A DNA stretch of 16,996 nt, from NCBI GenBank assembly GCA_026990725.1, contig JALXCX010000295.1:1-16996 (forward strand), written 5' to 3'. Positions 1 through 8,204 of the stretch are shown piece by piece. Position 1 is the stretch's first letter; each line of letters begins with the position of its first letter. A program made the position numbers and the translations under genes. The notes under the pieces were generated by a model. That model did not search any database. It was not told the origin of the DNA and saw nothing but the letters and a program-made list of their open reading frames with translations. The DNA is from Desulfobulbaceae bacterium (GTDB lineage: Bacteria > Desulfobacterota > Desulfobulbia > Desulfobulbales > Desulfobulbaceae).

Positions 1-234
1 ACTTACAAATCCTTTCTTGTTCTCATCCTTATAAAAAATCTGACTATCTTTTAGAGAAACAACCCACTCTGTTTGATTGATAAAAAAGATGCCGGTGCAC
101 CAACGGAAAAGTGAACGATTCCCCTCAGGAGGTGTGTAGGATGTCACATGTAATTCACCGGCAATAGACAAAGAGCAGCACATAAGAATCAGAACAAAAA
201 AGAACGACGTCATGTGAAGCAGTTTACTTTGCAT
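1..234 (-). CDS. Secreted protein of unknown function, N-terminal part only
   Basis: An open frame begins with ATG at 234 and runs off the left edge of the window, giving 78 residues. The N-terminus is a typical Sec signal peptide: MQSKLLHMTS, then a hydrophobic core FFFVLILMCC and a polar end SLSIAG, with a likely signal peptidase I cut near IAG/ELHV. Two adjacent cysteines lie in the core, but the residues around them do not make a good lipobox. The mature part starts ELHVTSYTPPEGNRSLFRW and matches no family I can name. An AAGAAG lies 8 nt before the ATG as a weak ribosome-binding site. It is on the same strand as era, 175 bp downstream, so read-through from era is possible. The protein is probably periplasmic or secreted. 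That it is a real gene is likely; its function is unknown. Confidence 0.65.
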   Translation of the reverse strand, partial: MQSKLLHMTSFFFVLILMCCSLSIAGELHVTSYTPPEGNRSLFRWCTGIFFINQTEWVVSLKDSQIFYKDENKKGFVS

Positions 235-409
235 AAGGAATCTTCTTGAATGCCACCGATTAAATGGCTTTAATTTCTGGGATAAATCATGAAATACGTC
301 TATTACATAACAAAAAATGAACACTGTGCTAAGAATAAAAAAATCACTCCGGTAAAATATTGGTAAGCAGCAAGCGACGTTCCCGCCCCCCTTCACTCAA
401 TCTAGGTCT

Positions 410-1315
410 TCACATCCCGATTTCCCGCAAAAACTGCGCATTACCTGTCCAGTTTTTCTTTACCTTAACCCAGAGTTTGAGCTGTATTTTACAACCCAGG
501 AGAGTTGCAATATCCTTTGTTGCCGCCTTGCGGATATTGCCGAGCATTTTTCCCTGTTTCCCGATAATAATTCCTTTTTGAGAACCACGTTCAACCAGAA
601 TGGTCGCATGTATTATTACTAATCGCGCGTCTTTTTCTTCTTTAAAAGAGTCAATGATGACAGCGGTCGAATAGGGTATTTCCTGATGTGTTCTAAGAAA
701 AACTTTTTCCCGAATAAGCTCAGCAACAATAAACCGTTCTGTTGAATCTGTAGGGATATCATCCGGGTAATACTGCGGCCCTACGGGCAGGCGGCTGACA
801 AGTTCTGCAAGAAGAATATCAGTCCCCTCGCCTTTTAGTGCAGATACCGGGACAACCGCAGTAAAGGGATGCAGAGAACTGTACCAGTCAATGATGGGCA
901 AAAGTTGATCTTTCTCTAGAAGATCGACTTTATTAAGAACCAGAACGGCAGGACAATGAATACTTTTCAGATAGCCACTGTATTCATCTCTTCGCTTTTC
1001 AAGTTTTTTTCCTGCCAAAGCTGCCGCATCAACAAGAAACAGGACTATATCTGCCTCATCAAGCGTTTCTCTGGCGATCCGGACCATTTCCTTGTTCAGC
1101 AGTTCTCTGGCTTTGTGCAATCCCGGAGTATCCAGCATAATAATCTGGTAATCCTCTCCTGTGACGATCCCAAGTATTCTGTTTCTGGTCGTTTGGGGAA
1201 GCGGAGTCACAATGGCTATTTTTTGCTCCAAATACCTGTTCAGCAATGTGGACTTGCCGGCGTTTGGCGGCCCGACAACGGCAACGACACCGCTATGATA
1301 TTCTTTTTTAACCAT
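410..1315 (-). CDS. era: GTPase Era
   Basis: Era is an essential GTPase that binds the 3' end of 16S rRNA and helps the 30S subunit mature. The 301-residue protein has the family's usual length. The G domain shows G1 GPPNAGKS (residues 15-22), the switch region with PLPQTTRNRILGI (about 38-50), G3 DTPG (62-65), G4 NKVD (128-131) and G5 SAL (158-160). The C-terminal type II KH domain carries GIIIGKQG (248-255) followed by the KDIATLLGCKIQLKLWVKV stretch (about 268-286) typical of Era. The ATG at 1315 has AAAGGA six bases upstream, which supports this start. The gene is divergent from the exoribonuclease gene at 1531. Its usual neighbour rnc is not in the window. No key residue is missing. Confidence 0.97.
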   Translation of the reverse strand: MVKKEYHSGVVAVVGPPNAGKSTLLNRYLEQKIAIVTPLPQTTRNRILGIVTGEDYQIIMLDTPGLHKARELLNKEMVRIARETLDEADIVLFLVDAAALAGKKLEKRRDEYSGYLKSIHCPAVLVLNKVDLLEKDQLLPIIDWYSSLHPFTAVVPVSALKGEGTDILLAELVSRLPVGPQYYPDDIPTDSTERFIVAELIREKVFLRTHQEIPYSTAVIIDSFKEEKDARLVIIHATILVERGSQKGIIIGKQGKMLGNIRKAATKDIATLLGCKIQLKLWVKVKKNWTGNAQFLREIGM

Positions 1316-1530
1316 GTATATCCTTTATATTCTGACAGGGAACTGCACGCGAATAACCAATTACCCGATTTTATAAGTAATCCTAACTTACCATGAATTC
1401 AAACCGATGCAACTCTACCACTGTTACAACTCTATTTTTGTAAAACCTTTGTACCTTTATCGCTGAACGGGTATAGTCGCCTAATCATTTTTTTTACTAT
1501 TTTATTCTCTTTTTTCTCTTTTTATATTTG

Positions 1531-3534
1531 ATGATAACCCCTGGCAACATAATAGAATATCTTGATAGCGGCCGCTTTCTCTGTGCTCTCGTTCTTCAGG
1601 ACGCAGGCAGCCGTGTACGAATATTTAACCAGAACGGACGTGAGCTTAACCTGCCGACAGCCAGAGTCGTGACCGTTTCTAAAACAAAGTATCCCGTAGA
1701 TATCAGCCGTGAAGAACGCATCCATCTGCTGCAGGATATTGCCGCTCACAGGGCGGAACTGACTCAACAAATACCCCTTGATGATATCTGGGAACTGGCC
1801 AGTGAAGAAGAACACAATACATTTCCACCTGATTTTCTAGCTGAGCTTTACTTTGGCGGTAATCTGACAGATGATCAATCCGCGGCTTTTCTTCGTGCTG
1901 TTTTTATTGACCGTTTTTTCTTTAAATACAAGAACTCCCAGGTGACTGTTCACAGCCCTGAACAGGTGGAACAGCTCAGACATCAGTACGAAAAAGAACA
2001 GGAAAAAGAAGAACTTCTAAATACTGGTGCCAGTAATCTCCAGCTGCTTGCTCAAGGAAAGGACATTGACAGCGAACAATGGAAAGACAAAGAGAAAATT
2101 CTTTCCTGGATCGCTGATTTTGTTCTCTTTGGCAGCGAGGCCCCGGAAGCCGATCTTGTACGGCAACTCCTGAAAAAAGCAGAACTCAGCAGGCCCAATG
2201 ACGGGTACAAGCTACTCGTTAAAACCGGGGTATGGCAACCAGACGAGAACCTCCCGTTGCTCAGAGCGGAACAACCCGTAGAATTTTCAAAAAACCTTAT
2301 GGAAGAGGTCCGGGCTATTTCCGACCCCACAGCCAAACAGCTTCTGGAAGACCCGAAACGAAAAGATTTTCTTCACCTTGATATTTTTACTATTGATGGC
2401 TCTGCAACCCGTGACTATGACGACGCTCTGCATGTTGAACGTCTTGATGACGGTAATTTTCTTGTTGGCATCCATATTTCGGATGTCAGCTATTTCATCT
2501 CGCCAAAAGACAGATTGTTTGCAGAAGCCATGGAACGTTCAACATCGCTCTATTTCCCTGAGGGACAAATACCCATGGTGCCGCGTGAGCTGTCCCAGGG
2601 GGTGTTCAGCCTTATCAAGGGGCGCGTACGGCCTGCCATAAGTTTTTTGGTCACGCTTTCTAAAGAAGCAGAAATCCTGAAATCAAGAATCGTTGCCAGT
2701 GTCATTGAGGTCAAACGTCGACTGAGCTATTCTGAAGTCGACAAGACTATGGCGCAGTCTGATGAGCTTCTCCTGCTCAATGAACTGCGTAAAAAACTGC
2801 GGCTTCAGCGGGTTGAGCGGGGCGCATTGCTCTTGAACTTTCCTGACGTCAATATTTTTGTTAATAACCAGGGAGAAGCTGCCGTTCATCTTTCGCCCCA
2901 AGACAGTCCTGCAAGAAATCTGATCTCCGAATTCATGATCCTGGCAAACGGCGTTGCCGCAGATTACCTGACAGCCCAGGAAGCGCCCGGTCTGTTCCGG
3001 TCGCAGCCTCCGCCCAGGAAACGATTAATTTCCGGCGTCAACAACACGCTGCAGGATATCGCCTGCCAGCGCCGTTTTTTATCCCGGGGCGAACTGACCG
3101 TTCACCCCAAGCCACATTCCGGTTTGGGGTTAAACAGTTACACAACTGTCACCTCACCTATTCGTCGTTTTCTGGACATGGTCATCCAGATGCAGATTGC
3201 CAATATGATCCGGGGCAAAGGGATTCTCTTTTCCGCCGATGAATGTAAAAATTTTGCGGGAACCATCCAACAGAAACAGGGACGGGCTAATACAGTTCGA
3301 CAACAGCGGCATCGTTACTGGATTCTTCGCTATCTTGAATCACAGGTAGACACCATGATGAGTGCGCTGGTGGTCAGTCAGGGGCCCAAAAGAATTCATC
3401 TGCTGCTGCTTGACTGTCTTTTTGATATTGACCTGCCCCCGAACCCCGCTTTTCAGGTTGAGCCTGGCGACACAGTTAAGGTGCATCTTGTCCGGGCAAA
3501 CGCGCGGGAGAATACCTTGCGGGTTGAGTGGTGA
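1531..3534 (+). CDS. RNase II/RNase R-family 3'-5' exoribonuclease
   Basis: This 667-residue protein is a processive 3'-5' exoribonuclease of the RNB family, acting in cytoplasmic RNA turnover. The catalytic block starts near residue 287 with [13 protein letters not shown], which holds the conserved aspartates that bind Mg2+. The second signature [11 protein letters not shown] lies near residue 540. The last 65 or so residues (from [16 protein letters not shown]) look like the closing S1-type RNA-binding fold. The N-terminus ([15 protein letters not shown]) resembles the SH3/OB-like start of the long delta-proteobacterial and cyanobacterial RNase II group rather than E. coli RNase R, so I assign no symbol. 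TTG at 1528 could also initiate, but ATG 1531 is preferred. There is no Shine-Dalgarno; the leader is almost pure T/C. The stop codon touches that of rfbC with no gap. Confidence 0.93.
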   Translation: MITPGNIIEYLDSGRFLCALVLQDAGSRVRIFNQNGRELNLPTARVVTVSKTKYPVDISREERIHLLQDIAAHRAELTQQIPLDDIWELASEEEHNTFPPDFLAELYFGGNLTDDQSAAFLRAVFIDRFFFKYKNSQVTVHSPEQVEQLRHQYEKEQEKEELLNTGASNLQLLAQGKDIDSEQWKDKEKILSWIADFVLFGSEAPEADLVRQLLKKAELSRPNDGYKLLVKTGVWQPDENLPLLRAEQPVEFSKNLMEEVRAISDPTAKQLLEDPKRKDFLHLDIFTIDGSATRDYDDALHVERLDDGNFLVGIHISDVSYFISPKDRLFAEAMERSTSLYFPEGQIPMVPRELSQGVFSLIKGRVRPAISFLVTLSKEAEILKSRIVASVIEVKRRLSYSEVDKTMAQSDELLLLNELRKKLRLQRVERGALLLNFPDVNIFVNNQGEAAVHLSPQDSPARNLISEFMILANGVAADYLTAQEAPGLFRSQPPPRKRLISGVNNTLQDIACQRRFLSRGELTVHPKPHSGLGLNSYTTVTSPIRRFLDMVIQMQIANMIRGKGILFSADECKNFAGTIQQKQGRANTVRQQRHRYWILRYLESQVDTMMSALVVSQGPKRIHLLLLDCLFDIDLPPNPAFQVEPGDTVKVHLVRANARENTLRVEW

Positions 3535-4080
3535 TCAGGGAAATAAATCTGCATTTTTAAACGCCGCAGCCTGAGAATCCTTGGCCGAAAGATTTGGCTC
3601 AGTCTCAACAGGCCAGTTAATATTAAGGTCAGGATCATTCCAGATAATTGACCGCTCATGTTCCGGTGCGTAATAATCTGTTGTCAGATACAAAAACTCC
3701 GCAACCTCTGACAAAACAACAAACCCATGGGCGAACCCCTCTGGCACCCAGAATTGTTTTTTGTTCTCAGCACTCAAATGAGCACCAACCCATTGGCCAA
3801 AAGACGGTGAGCTTTTTCTTATATCAACTGCCACGTCAAACACTTCCCCTAAAACGACTCTGACAAGTTTTCCCTGGGGCTGCTGAATCTGATAATGCAG
3901 ACCGCGCAATACATTTCTACTGGAACGGGAATGATTATGCTGGACAAAACGTGTTTTGAGTCCGGTTGTATCCTGCCAGCGCTGCTGATTAAAACTTTCA
4001 AGAAAAAAACCCCGCTCATCACCAAAAACAGCTGGTTCAACAATGAGGACATCTGGAATTTTTGTTTTATTTACAATCAT
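3535..4080 (-). CDS. rfbC: dTDP-4-dehydrorhamnose 3,5-epimerase
   Basis: RfbC (RmlC) epimerises dTDP-4-keto-6-deoxy-glucose at C3 and C5, the third step of dTDP-L-rhamnose synthesis for cell-surface polysaccharide. The protein is 181 residues, the normal family length. It shows the cupin signatures RFVQHNHSRSSRNVLRGLHYQ-type block (44-64, with the catalytic His at 62), GEVFDVAVDIR (78-88), WVPEGFAHGF (111-120), Tyr131 as the likely acid, and the closing YYAPEHERSIIWNDPDL (136-152). AGAGG lies five or six bases before ATG 4080. It sits 109 bp downstream of rfbB on the same strand, so the two probably share a transcript. Its stop TGA (as TCA on the plus strand) directly abuts the stop of the exoribonuclease gene on the other strand. 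Confidence 0.96.
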   Translation of the reverse strand: MIVNKTKIPDVLIVEPAVFGDERGFFLESFNQQRWQDTTGLKTRFVQHNHSRSSRNVLRGLHYQIQQPQGKLVRVVLGEVFDVAVDIRKSSPSFGQWVGAHLSAENKKQFWVPEGFAHGFVVLSEVAEFLYLTTDYYAPEHERSIIWNDPDLNINWPVETEPNLSAKDSQAAAFKNADLFP

Positions 4081-4189
4081 TTCGCCTCTATATTATTCTT
4101 CTTGTTTCGGATTCATTACCCTGCGTAAACGCTCTTGCTGCCGGGTCCAGCTGTTACTGAATTGTGCATTCGTTCTTTATCACAAACAT

Positions 4190-5257
4190 TCACTTGCCAT
4201 ACATTGTTTCATAGTATTGCGTGTAAGACCCGTCCATGACTGACTCCATCCAGGGACGGTTCTCAAGATACCACTCAACGGTTTTGTCCATACCGGTCTC
4301 AAAGGTGAACTTTGGCGTCCAGCCAAGCTCTTCGGCAATTTTACCTGCATCAATCGCATAACGACGATCATGTCCAAGGCGGTCTTTGACAAAAGTAATA
4401 AGTGATCTTCTCGGTTCGCCACTCTTAAGCAAACCCACCTTTTCATCAAGCATGTCGCAGAGAAGTTCCACTACTTCCAAATTCCTTTTTTCATTATGGC
4501 CGCCAATATTGTACGACTGGCCAACGGTTCCCTGCTCCACCACGCGAGCTATAGCTTCACAATGATCACGCACATACAACCAGTCGCGAACGTTTCCTCC
4601 ATCTCCATAGACAGGTAATTCTTTACCCTGTAACGCATTATTTAAAACAAGAGGAATGAGTTTTTCAGGAAACTGATACGGTCCGTAATTATTTGAACAG
4701 TTGGTGATGAGAATCGGCAGACCATAGGTATGAAAATATGCCCTTACCAGGTGATCTGAGGATGATTTCGAGGCAGAATAAGGAGATCTGGGATCATAAC
4801 TCGTTTTTTCAGTAAAATAGCCTTCCTCGCCCAGGGAGCCATAGACTTCATCTGTACTTACGTGAAGAAAACGGCAACCAGTGGAAGATTTATTTTCCTG
4901 AAGCCATTGTTTTTTGGCAACTTCAAGTAATGTAAAAGTCCCGACAATATTTGTCTGAATAAACTCGGCCGGGCCGGTGATTGAACGATCAACATGAGAT
5001 TCAGCAGCAAAATGAACAACAGTATCAATCTGATATTTTGTAAAAAGAGAAGTCACCAGCTCTTGGTCACAGATGTCGCCCCGAACAAAGGTATATCTGG
5101 AATTATCCTCTATACTTTTAAGACTTTGCAAATTACCGGCATACGTTAATTTATCCAGATTTATAACCTGCCAGTCTGTATGGTCCTCAAGTAAAAGGCG
5201 TACAAAATTAACACCTATAAAGCCGCACCCGCCGGTTACCAGTACTGTTTTTTTCAT
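4190..5257 (-). CDS. rfbB: dTDP-glucose 4,6-dehydratase
   Basis: RfbB (RmlB) converts dTDP-glucose to dTDP-4-keto-6-deoxy-glucose using bound NAD+, the second step of dTDP-L-rhamnose synthesis. The 355-residue protein is an extended short-chain dehydrogenase. It has the Rossmann motif GGCGFIG (9-15), the sugar-nucleotide signature [10 protein letters not shown] (34-43), [11 protein letters not shown] (83-93), the catalytic STDEVYG (134-140) and YSASK with Tyr160 and Lys164. [15 protein letters not shown] (188-202) and [14 protein letters not shown] (216-229) are diagnostic for RmlB against other epimerase/dehydratases. ATG 5257 has only a weak GGGTC upstream. The next gene on the strand is rfbC. 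The first and last pathway genes (rfbA, rfbD) are not in the window. The leader contains repeat copy C on the opposite strand. Confidence 0.97.
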   Translation of the reverse strand: MKKTVLVTGGCGFIGVNFVRLLLEDHTDWQVINLDKLTYAGNLQSLKSIEDNSRYTFVRGDICDQELVTSLFTKYQIDTVVHFAAESHVDRSITGPAEFIQTNIVGTFTLLEVAKKQWLQENKSSTGCRFLHVSTDEVYGSLGEEGYFTEKTSYDPRSPYSASKSSSDHLVRAYFHTYGLPILITNCSNNYGPYQFPEKLIPLVLNNALQGKELPVYGDGGNVRDWLYVRDHCEAIARVVEQGTVGQSYNIGGHNEKRNLEVVELLCDMLDEKVGLLKSGEPRRSLITFVKDRLGHDRRYAIDAGKIAEELGWTPKFTFETGMDKTVEWYLENRPWMESVMDGSYTQYYETMYGK

Positions 5258-5281
5258 ATTTGACCCAAAAAATAGAATATT

Positions 5282-5428
5282 GTAAAAAAAAAATTATCTG
5301 AAAGTCGAAACTGGCTTCTGATCTGCCATGCAGCAGCCGCAAATTTTTATTATTCGTTGCGCCTGGCCAATTTGGCTCAGCCATGCTGTTTAGCATTAAT
5401 AAAGAACCAACCAGAGCACTATAGATAA
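5282..5428 (+). pseudogene. Repeat copy C: start-less coding remnant of an unknown family
   Basis: A stop-free stretch without an ATG start ends at TAA 5426-5428. Its core (5303-5395) reads SRNWLLICHAAAANFYYS followed by LRLANLAQPCCLA. The same ungapped block occurs, diverged, at 6847-6936 and 16813-16908 on the minus strand. Against the copy at 16813-16908, eleven of about twenty differing codons are synonymous (for example ATC/ATT, GCC/GCT, AAT/AAC, CCA/CCG), which suggests the family was once translated in this frame. I do not recognise the family. It lies between rfbB and the DUF3786 gene, opposite to both. A short inverted repeat AGAGCA/TGCTCT (5413-5436 region) follows it. An alternative is a dispersed non-coding repeat. 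Confidence 0.45.
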
Positions 5429-5467
5429 GAGATGCTCTCATGTCAAACAGGCAGGATCAAAAGAAGA

Positions 5468-6267
5468 TCAGCTATGTATTTTGGCAATTTTGGCAAACAT
5501 CTGGACCAGCCCGGAACACAGCGTGAATATAGCCTTAATATGTAAATTGACCCCACAGCAACTGTCAAAAAATAGAGTAAGCTCCGATTCGAGATCAGTA
5601 TCTGGTGCCTGATAACAAATCAGTAAAGGGAAATGAGGCAGCGGGTAAAGTATCAGGGAAATATCTGCATGCATAGCCGAAGTGGCTTGCCCCATGAACA
5701 ATTCAATCAAATCCGTAAAAAGCTCAGGGTGTTCATCTGCAATCTCTTTCAGAACATGCTCACAGCGTGATGTGAATAAATTCTGCCATTCCTTGCCTCC
5801 CTTCAGCTCCCGAAAAGAAATCCAAATACCAGTTATATCCTGATGGGCAGGGTTGACAATATACGAGAGAAGTGGCGCCTTGAGCCAGGGAATAATGTGG
5901 CATTCTGAAGTAACCTGACCAGCTGCGTCAACAAAAAAGTCCTTGCCTAGAGATGATATAATAAGTTTGTCAGCGTAATACCGGCCGCCAAGCACGGGGG
6001 CCAGTTCACGCAAATTTTTCGAAGCAATATCCTTCTCCAGCCGGTCGATGAATTCAGCTTGATCCGGCTCAAGTTCTACTCTTGTCTTTAATGATTTTGC
6101 AAGACGAGCTGCAGTCGCTGAATCCAACAAAGGGCAATCAACAAGCTTTTTACTGCCCGCCACAACTGCTGCGGCAAATGCCAGACATGACGGTAACTGA
6201 CAGCGTTTGCAATTACTCTGGTCAAGGGCTCGGTAAATATCAAGAGGTGTAAGAACGCGATCAGTCA
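5468..6267 (-). CDS. Fe-S cluster domain plus DUF3786 protein
   Basis: I place the start at ATG 6267 (266 residues). The longer frame to ATG 6367 would have to read through the ferredoxin terminator hairpin at 6329-6358, so it is unlikely. The N-terminus has Cys20, Cys23, Cys28 and Cys45 in CKRCQLPSCLAFA and DCP. This spacing is that of the [4Fe-4S] domain (Pfam Fe-S cluster, PF04060) in the corrinoid iron-sulfur protein and similar redox proteins. The rest (from about residue 90, including GGRYYADKLIISSLGKDFFV) matches the DUF3786 type common in anaerobes, whose function is unknown. No membrane segment or signal peptide is visible. There is no Shine-Dalgarno before ATG 6267; the leader is pyrimidine-rich. 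A TACAAT at 6312-6317 (minus strand) could be a -10 element. A role in corrinoid or one-carbon metabolism is only a guess from the Fe-S domain. Confidence 0.85.
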
Positions 6268-6322
6268 TACCAACGGCAACAGGTAAAAAAGAACCCTTTG
6301 CGATACTGTTTATTGTAAAAGC

Positions 6323-6358
6323 AAAAAAAATGCGGCTGTAAAAAATTACAGCCGCATT
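6323..6358 (-). terminator. Rho-independent terminator of the ferredoxin gene
   Basis: A perfect 12-13 bp stem (arms 6329-6340 and 6347-6358, core GCGGCTGTA/TACAGCCGC) with a loop of a few bases is followed on the minus strand by eight T residues (6323-6330). It lies about 50 bp after the ferredoxin stop. It separates the ferredoxin transcript from the DUF3786 gene and argues against the longer DUF3786 start. Confidence 0.92.
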
Positions 6359-6406
6359 CCAAACCAATAGAATTCCCCTTGAAAGAACGGGGAGATTCCC
6401 AGAAAA

Positions 6407-6592
6407 CTAAACTTCTGTTACAGTGATAGCCCCTTCAGGACAGACCTCAACGCAGGTTTCGCAACCAAGACATTCGTCCATTTCAACCGGTTCTGATTTA
6501 CCATCCACCAGCTCAAGTACTGAAGCAGGGCAGTTATTAACACACTCTTCACATCCTGTACACGCATCCTTGTCTACAACCACTTCAAACAT
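6407..6592 (-). CDS. 2[4Fe-4S] ferredoxin
   Basis: A small (61-residue) acidic electron carrier of the cytoplasm. Two classic cluster motifs are complete: Cys11-x2-Cys14-x2-Cys17-x3-Cys21-Pro and Cys41-x2-Cys44-x2-Cys47-x3-Cys51-Pro. The length and pseudo-twofold layout are those of clostridial-type bacterial ferredoxins with two low-potential [4Fe-4S] clusters. GGAG six bases before ATG 6592 is a strong ribosome-binding site. A strong terminator follows at 6323-6358, so it appears to be a single-gene transcript or the end of one. The upstream gene on this strand is the DUF134 regulator, 380 bp away. Its redox partner cannot be told from the window. Confidence 0.96.
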   Translation of the reverse strand: MFEVVVDKDACTGCEECVNNCPASVLELVDGKSEPVEMDECLGCETCVEVCPEGAITVTEV

Positions 6593-6746
6593 AATTATCT
6601 CCTTGCAAGTATGGGCAGTTAAGCTGCCATTAAGTAAAAAACTTCACTGATAAATTACCCTGCCGCAAGTGGGCGGGTATCATAATCTTTTTGCGCCCCA
6701 GAGGGCGTGGGCAAGAGACCCAAGAAAAACAAAAACCAGTTTAATT

Positions 6747-6781
6747 GTTGACAAGATAATATTAAATCTCAACCTGTCAAC
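6747..6781. promoter_or_regulatory. Inverted repeat GTTGACA/TGTCAAC, possible operator
   Basis: Two perfect 7-bp arms (6747-6753 and 6775-6781) flank an AT-rich 21-bp centre. The arm spacing of about 28 bp centre to centre is larger than a usual dimer operator. Each arm contains TTGACA, one on each strand, but neither has a good -10 at 16-18 bp. It may be a protein-binding site in front of the ferredoxin gene. The evidence is symmetry only. Confidence 0.25.
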
Positions 6782-6846
6782 GACTTTTTACCGCATTCTG
6801 GTACTGTTTCTGCTGACCCGAGAACCTGTTCAGGTAACTTCTTCCC

Positions 6847-6936
6847 TAGCCAGCGTGACTGAAGCAATTTGGCTGGCAACAACGAACAATGAAAGTTTGT
6901 GGCTGCGGCATGATAAATCAGGAGTCAGTAGCTACT
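6847..6936 (-). pseudogene. Repeat copy A: decayed coding remnant of the same unknown family
   Basis: Read on the minus strand, the block gives SSY, a stop codon, then LLIYHAAATNFHCS. It aligns without gaps to copies C (5303-5395) and B (16813-16908). The in-frame TGA (6925-6927) replaces a Trp/Gly codon of the other copies, so this copy is broken. It starts 36 bp past the DUF134 stop, on the same strand. Beyond its far end lies ACCTGTTCAGGT (6824-6835), which shares CTGTTCAG with the arms of the large hairpin near copy B. Confidence 0.45.
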
Positions 6937-6971
6937 TGCCTAGACACGTTAAAAAATCTTTCGACCAAAAA

Positions 6972-7259
6972 TCAATCATCTTCTTCAACAAAGACCAGAG
7001 CAGCACCTGTTGCCAGTGCTTCTGCGGTTTTACTCCGGGCAGAAGTTAATATTCTCTGGATAGTTCCCCGGGAAACCCCCATTTTCTCGCCTGCCTGTTC
7101 TTGAAACAACCCTTCAAAATCACAAAGCTTAAGGGCCTCAAGCTCATCACGAAAAAGAGTGATCTGCTTAAGACTGACTAAAGAAATACCTGTAGGCTTA
7201 AACGCTCTGCCGCAAAACTTACCTTCACAGCGTCTTTGTTTTTTAGGTCGCGGGGACAT
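6972..7259 (-). CDS. DUF134 family putative DNA-binding regulator
   Basis: A 95-residue basic-to-acidic small protein. It begins MSPRPKKQRRCEGKFCGRAFKP, a family-typical start with two Cys, and continues with ISLVSLKQITLFRDELEALKLCDFEGL (about 25-51). The helix-turn-helix follows at about 52-80 (QEQAGEKMGVSRGTIQRIL). This layout matches DUF134, a sigma-70-region-4-like family of predicted DNA-binding proteins common in anaerobes. Family members are often found near iron-molybdenum cofactor or Fe-S genes, which fits the ferredoxin next door, but the target is unknown. The C-terminus ends in an acidic EEDD. GAAGAG lies just before ATG 7259. The divergent neighbour is the DUF4390 gene at 7591. 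Confidence 0.88.
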   Translation of the reverse strand: MSPRPKKQRRCEGKFCGRAFKPTGISLVSLKQITLFRDELEALKLCDFEGLFQEQAGEKMGVSRGTIQRILTSARSKTAEALATGAALVFVEEDD

Positions 7260-7590
7260 ATCTCTTCGTTATCATTTTTTTCGTACGCAAACAAGTAATT
7301 ACCAAAAAAATATCTACACAAGCATTTTTTCCTTAAAAAATATCAATCCAACATACAACGCTGTGGGATACTTTTCAAGCAAACAGATTTGAATTTTTTT
7401 ATTCAAACAATAAAGAGTCCTATTGAACTAAGCTCAAGATCGAGAACCCATGGACAATTGCAACCGTATAGAGTAATTATATAAAAAGAGATAAGTTAAT
7501 TCTGTTCATCAATTTAGAGACAGTCAACAATCCAACCCGGCCAAATAACACGATATAATGGCCTGATTCTTTCCTTCAGGTTGCTTTTCT
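7260..7590. other. 331-bp divergent promoter region
   Basis: This AT-rich gap separates the divergent DUF134 and DUF4390 genes. I see no gene, RNA or repeat in it. A perfect TATAAT lies at 7554-7559 ahead of the plus-strand run; no good -35 is visible 16-18 bp upstream of it. Long A and T runs near 7300-7400 may give bent DNA. Confidence 0.5.
7554..7559 (+). promoter_or_regulatory. -10 element TATAAT before the DUF4390 gene
   Basis: A consensus TATAAT sits 32 bp before ATG 7591, which would place the transcript start about 25 bases before the gene. The -35 region (around 7530-7536) does not resemble TTGACA, so the promoter may need an activator. Confidence 0.4.
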
Positions 7591-8166
7591 ATGCACGGTA
7601 CACATTTTTTCCATTTCCTCATGGCGCTTATACTGATGACTTGCCTGTTGACACGTCCTGTTCGGGCTGCTGAGGATACTGATCCAACCATTGAAGATAT
7701 AGTCATTACGACCTCAAACTCAGATCTTTTGCTCTTTGCCACAGTAAAAAACTGTTTTACAGAGACAATGATCGAAGGCGTCCGTAACGGCATTCCTATT
7801 ACTTTCCGGTTCAATATCATCCTGGACAAAACCCGCAAGGCCTGGTTTGACCTTTCGCTGGTCGAGGAAACCATTAACCACACCCTGCATTATGACGCTG
7901 TAAAACAAACATATCAAATCGATTTCTCGGAAAAAAGCAGAGCACGGATAACCCGTTCCGAAAATACTGCCAAACAGTTAATGGCCGACCTCAGCGGGCT
8001 TAAGGTGATCGCCCTGAACAAATTGGAACCTGACGCGCCCTACAATCTGCAAATAAAGGCGACTCTTGTTGAAAACACCCTGCCCCTGGGCATTCATTAT
8101 GTGCTTCCCTTTACCTCTCTCTGGAATTTTGAGACTGACTGGCGCTCCATTGAATTTCGATACTAA
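7591..8166 (+). CDS. DUF4390 secreted protein
   Basis: A 191-residue protein with a clear signal peptide: MHGTHFFHFLMALILMTCLL, then TRPVRA with a likely cut before AEDTDP (about residue 26). The mature part is rich in beta-strand patterns (IEDIVITTSNSDLLLFATVKNCF, and paired hydrophobic stretches to the C-terminal FETDWRSIEFRY). This is the pattern of DUF4390, an uncharacterised periplasmic family that often sits beside a NtrY-like kinase, as here (38 bp gap). A function as envelope sensor or partner of the kinase is an inference from position only. There is no Shine-Dalgarno; the bases before ATG are T/C-rich. It probably opens an operon reaching to hemB. Confidence 0.85.
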   Translation: MHGTHFFHFLMALILMTCLLTRPVRAAEDTDPTIEDIVITTSNSDLLLFATVKNCFTETMIEGVRNGIPITFRFNIILDKTRKAWFDLSLVEETINHTLHYDAVKQTYQIDFSEKSRARITRSENTAKQLMADLSGLKVIALNKLEPDAPYNLQIKATLVENTLPLGIHYVLPFTSLWNFETDWRSIEFRY

Positions 8167-8204
8167 GAAGATGTCTTTCAGATTAACTTCCTGCGTCTTT
8201 TCTG

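Larger units (their letters stand above)
6593..6971. other. 379-bp intergenic region between DUF134 and ferredoxin genes
   Basis: No convincing gene is visible here. The region holds repeat copy A (6847-6936), a 12-bp palindrome ACCTGTTCAGGT (6824-6835), a GC-rich six-base-pair hairpin at 6693-6708 without a T-run on either strand, and a 7-bp inverted repeat GTTGACA/TGTCAAC (6747-6753 and 6775-6781). A promoter for the ferredoxin gene should lie here, but I see no clear -35/-10 pair. A 126-codon plus-strand frame (6669-7049) crosses copy A and the DUF134 gene, and I take it as a chance ORF. Confidence 0.5.

Noticed and set aside
956..1396. 146-codon plus-strand ORF over era
   Set aside because: Antisense shadow of the conserved era coding sequence; no family features.
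5208..5441. 77-codon minus-strand ORF in the rfbB leader
   Set aside because: It overlaps the start of rfbB and the opposite strand of repeat copy C; substitution pattern favours the plus-strand frame.
6693..6708. GC-rich hairpin as a terminator
   Set aside because: Only six base pairs and no T-run after it on either strand.
6669..7049. 126-codon plus-strand ORF
   Set aside because: It crosses the repeat copy A and runs antisense into the well-supported DUF134 gene; no ribosome site or recognisable domain.
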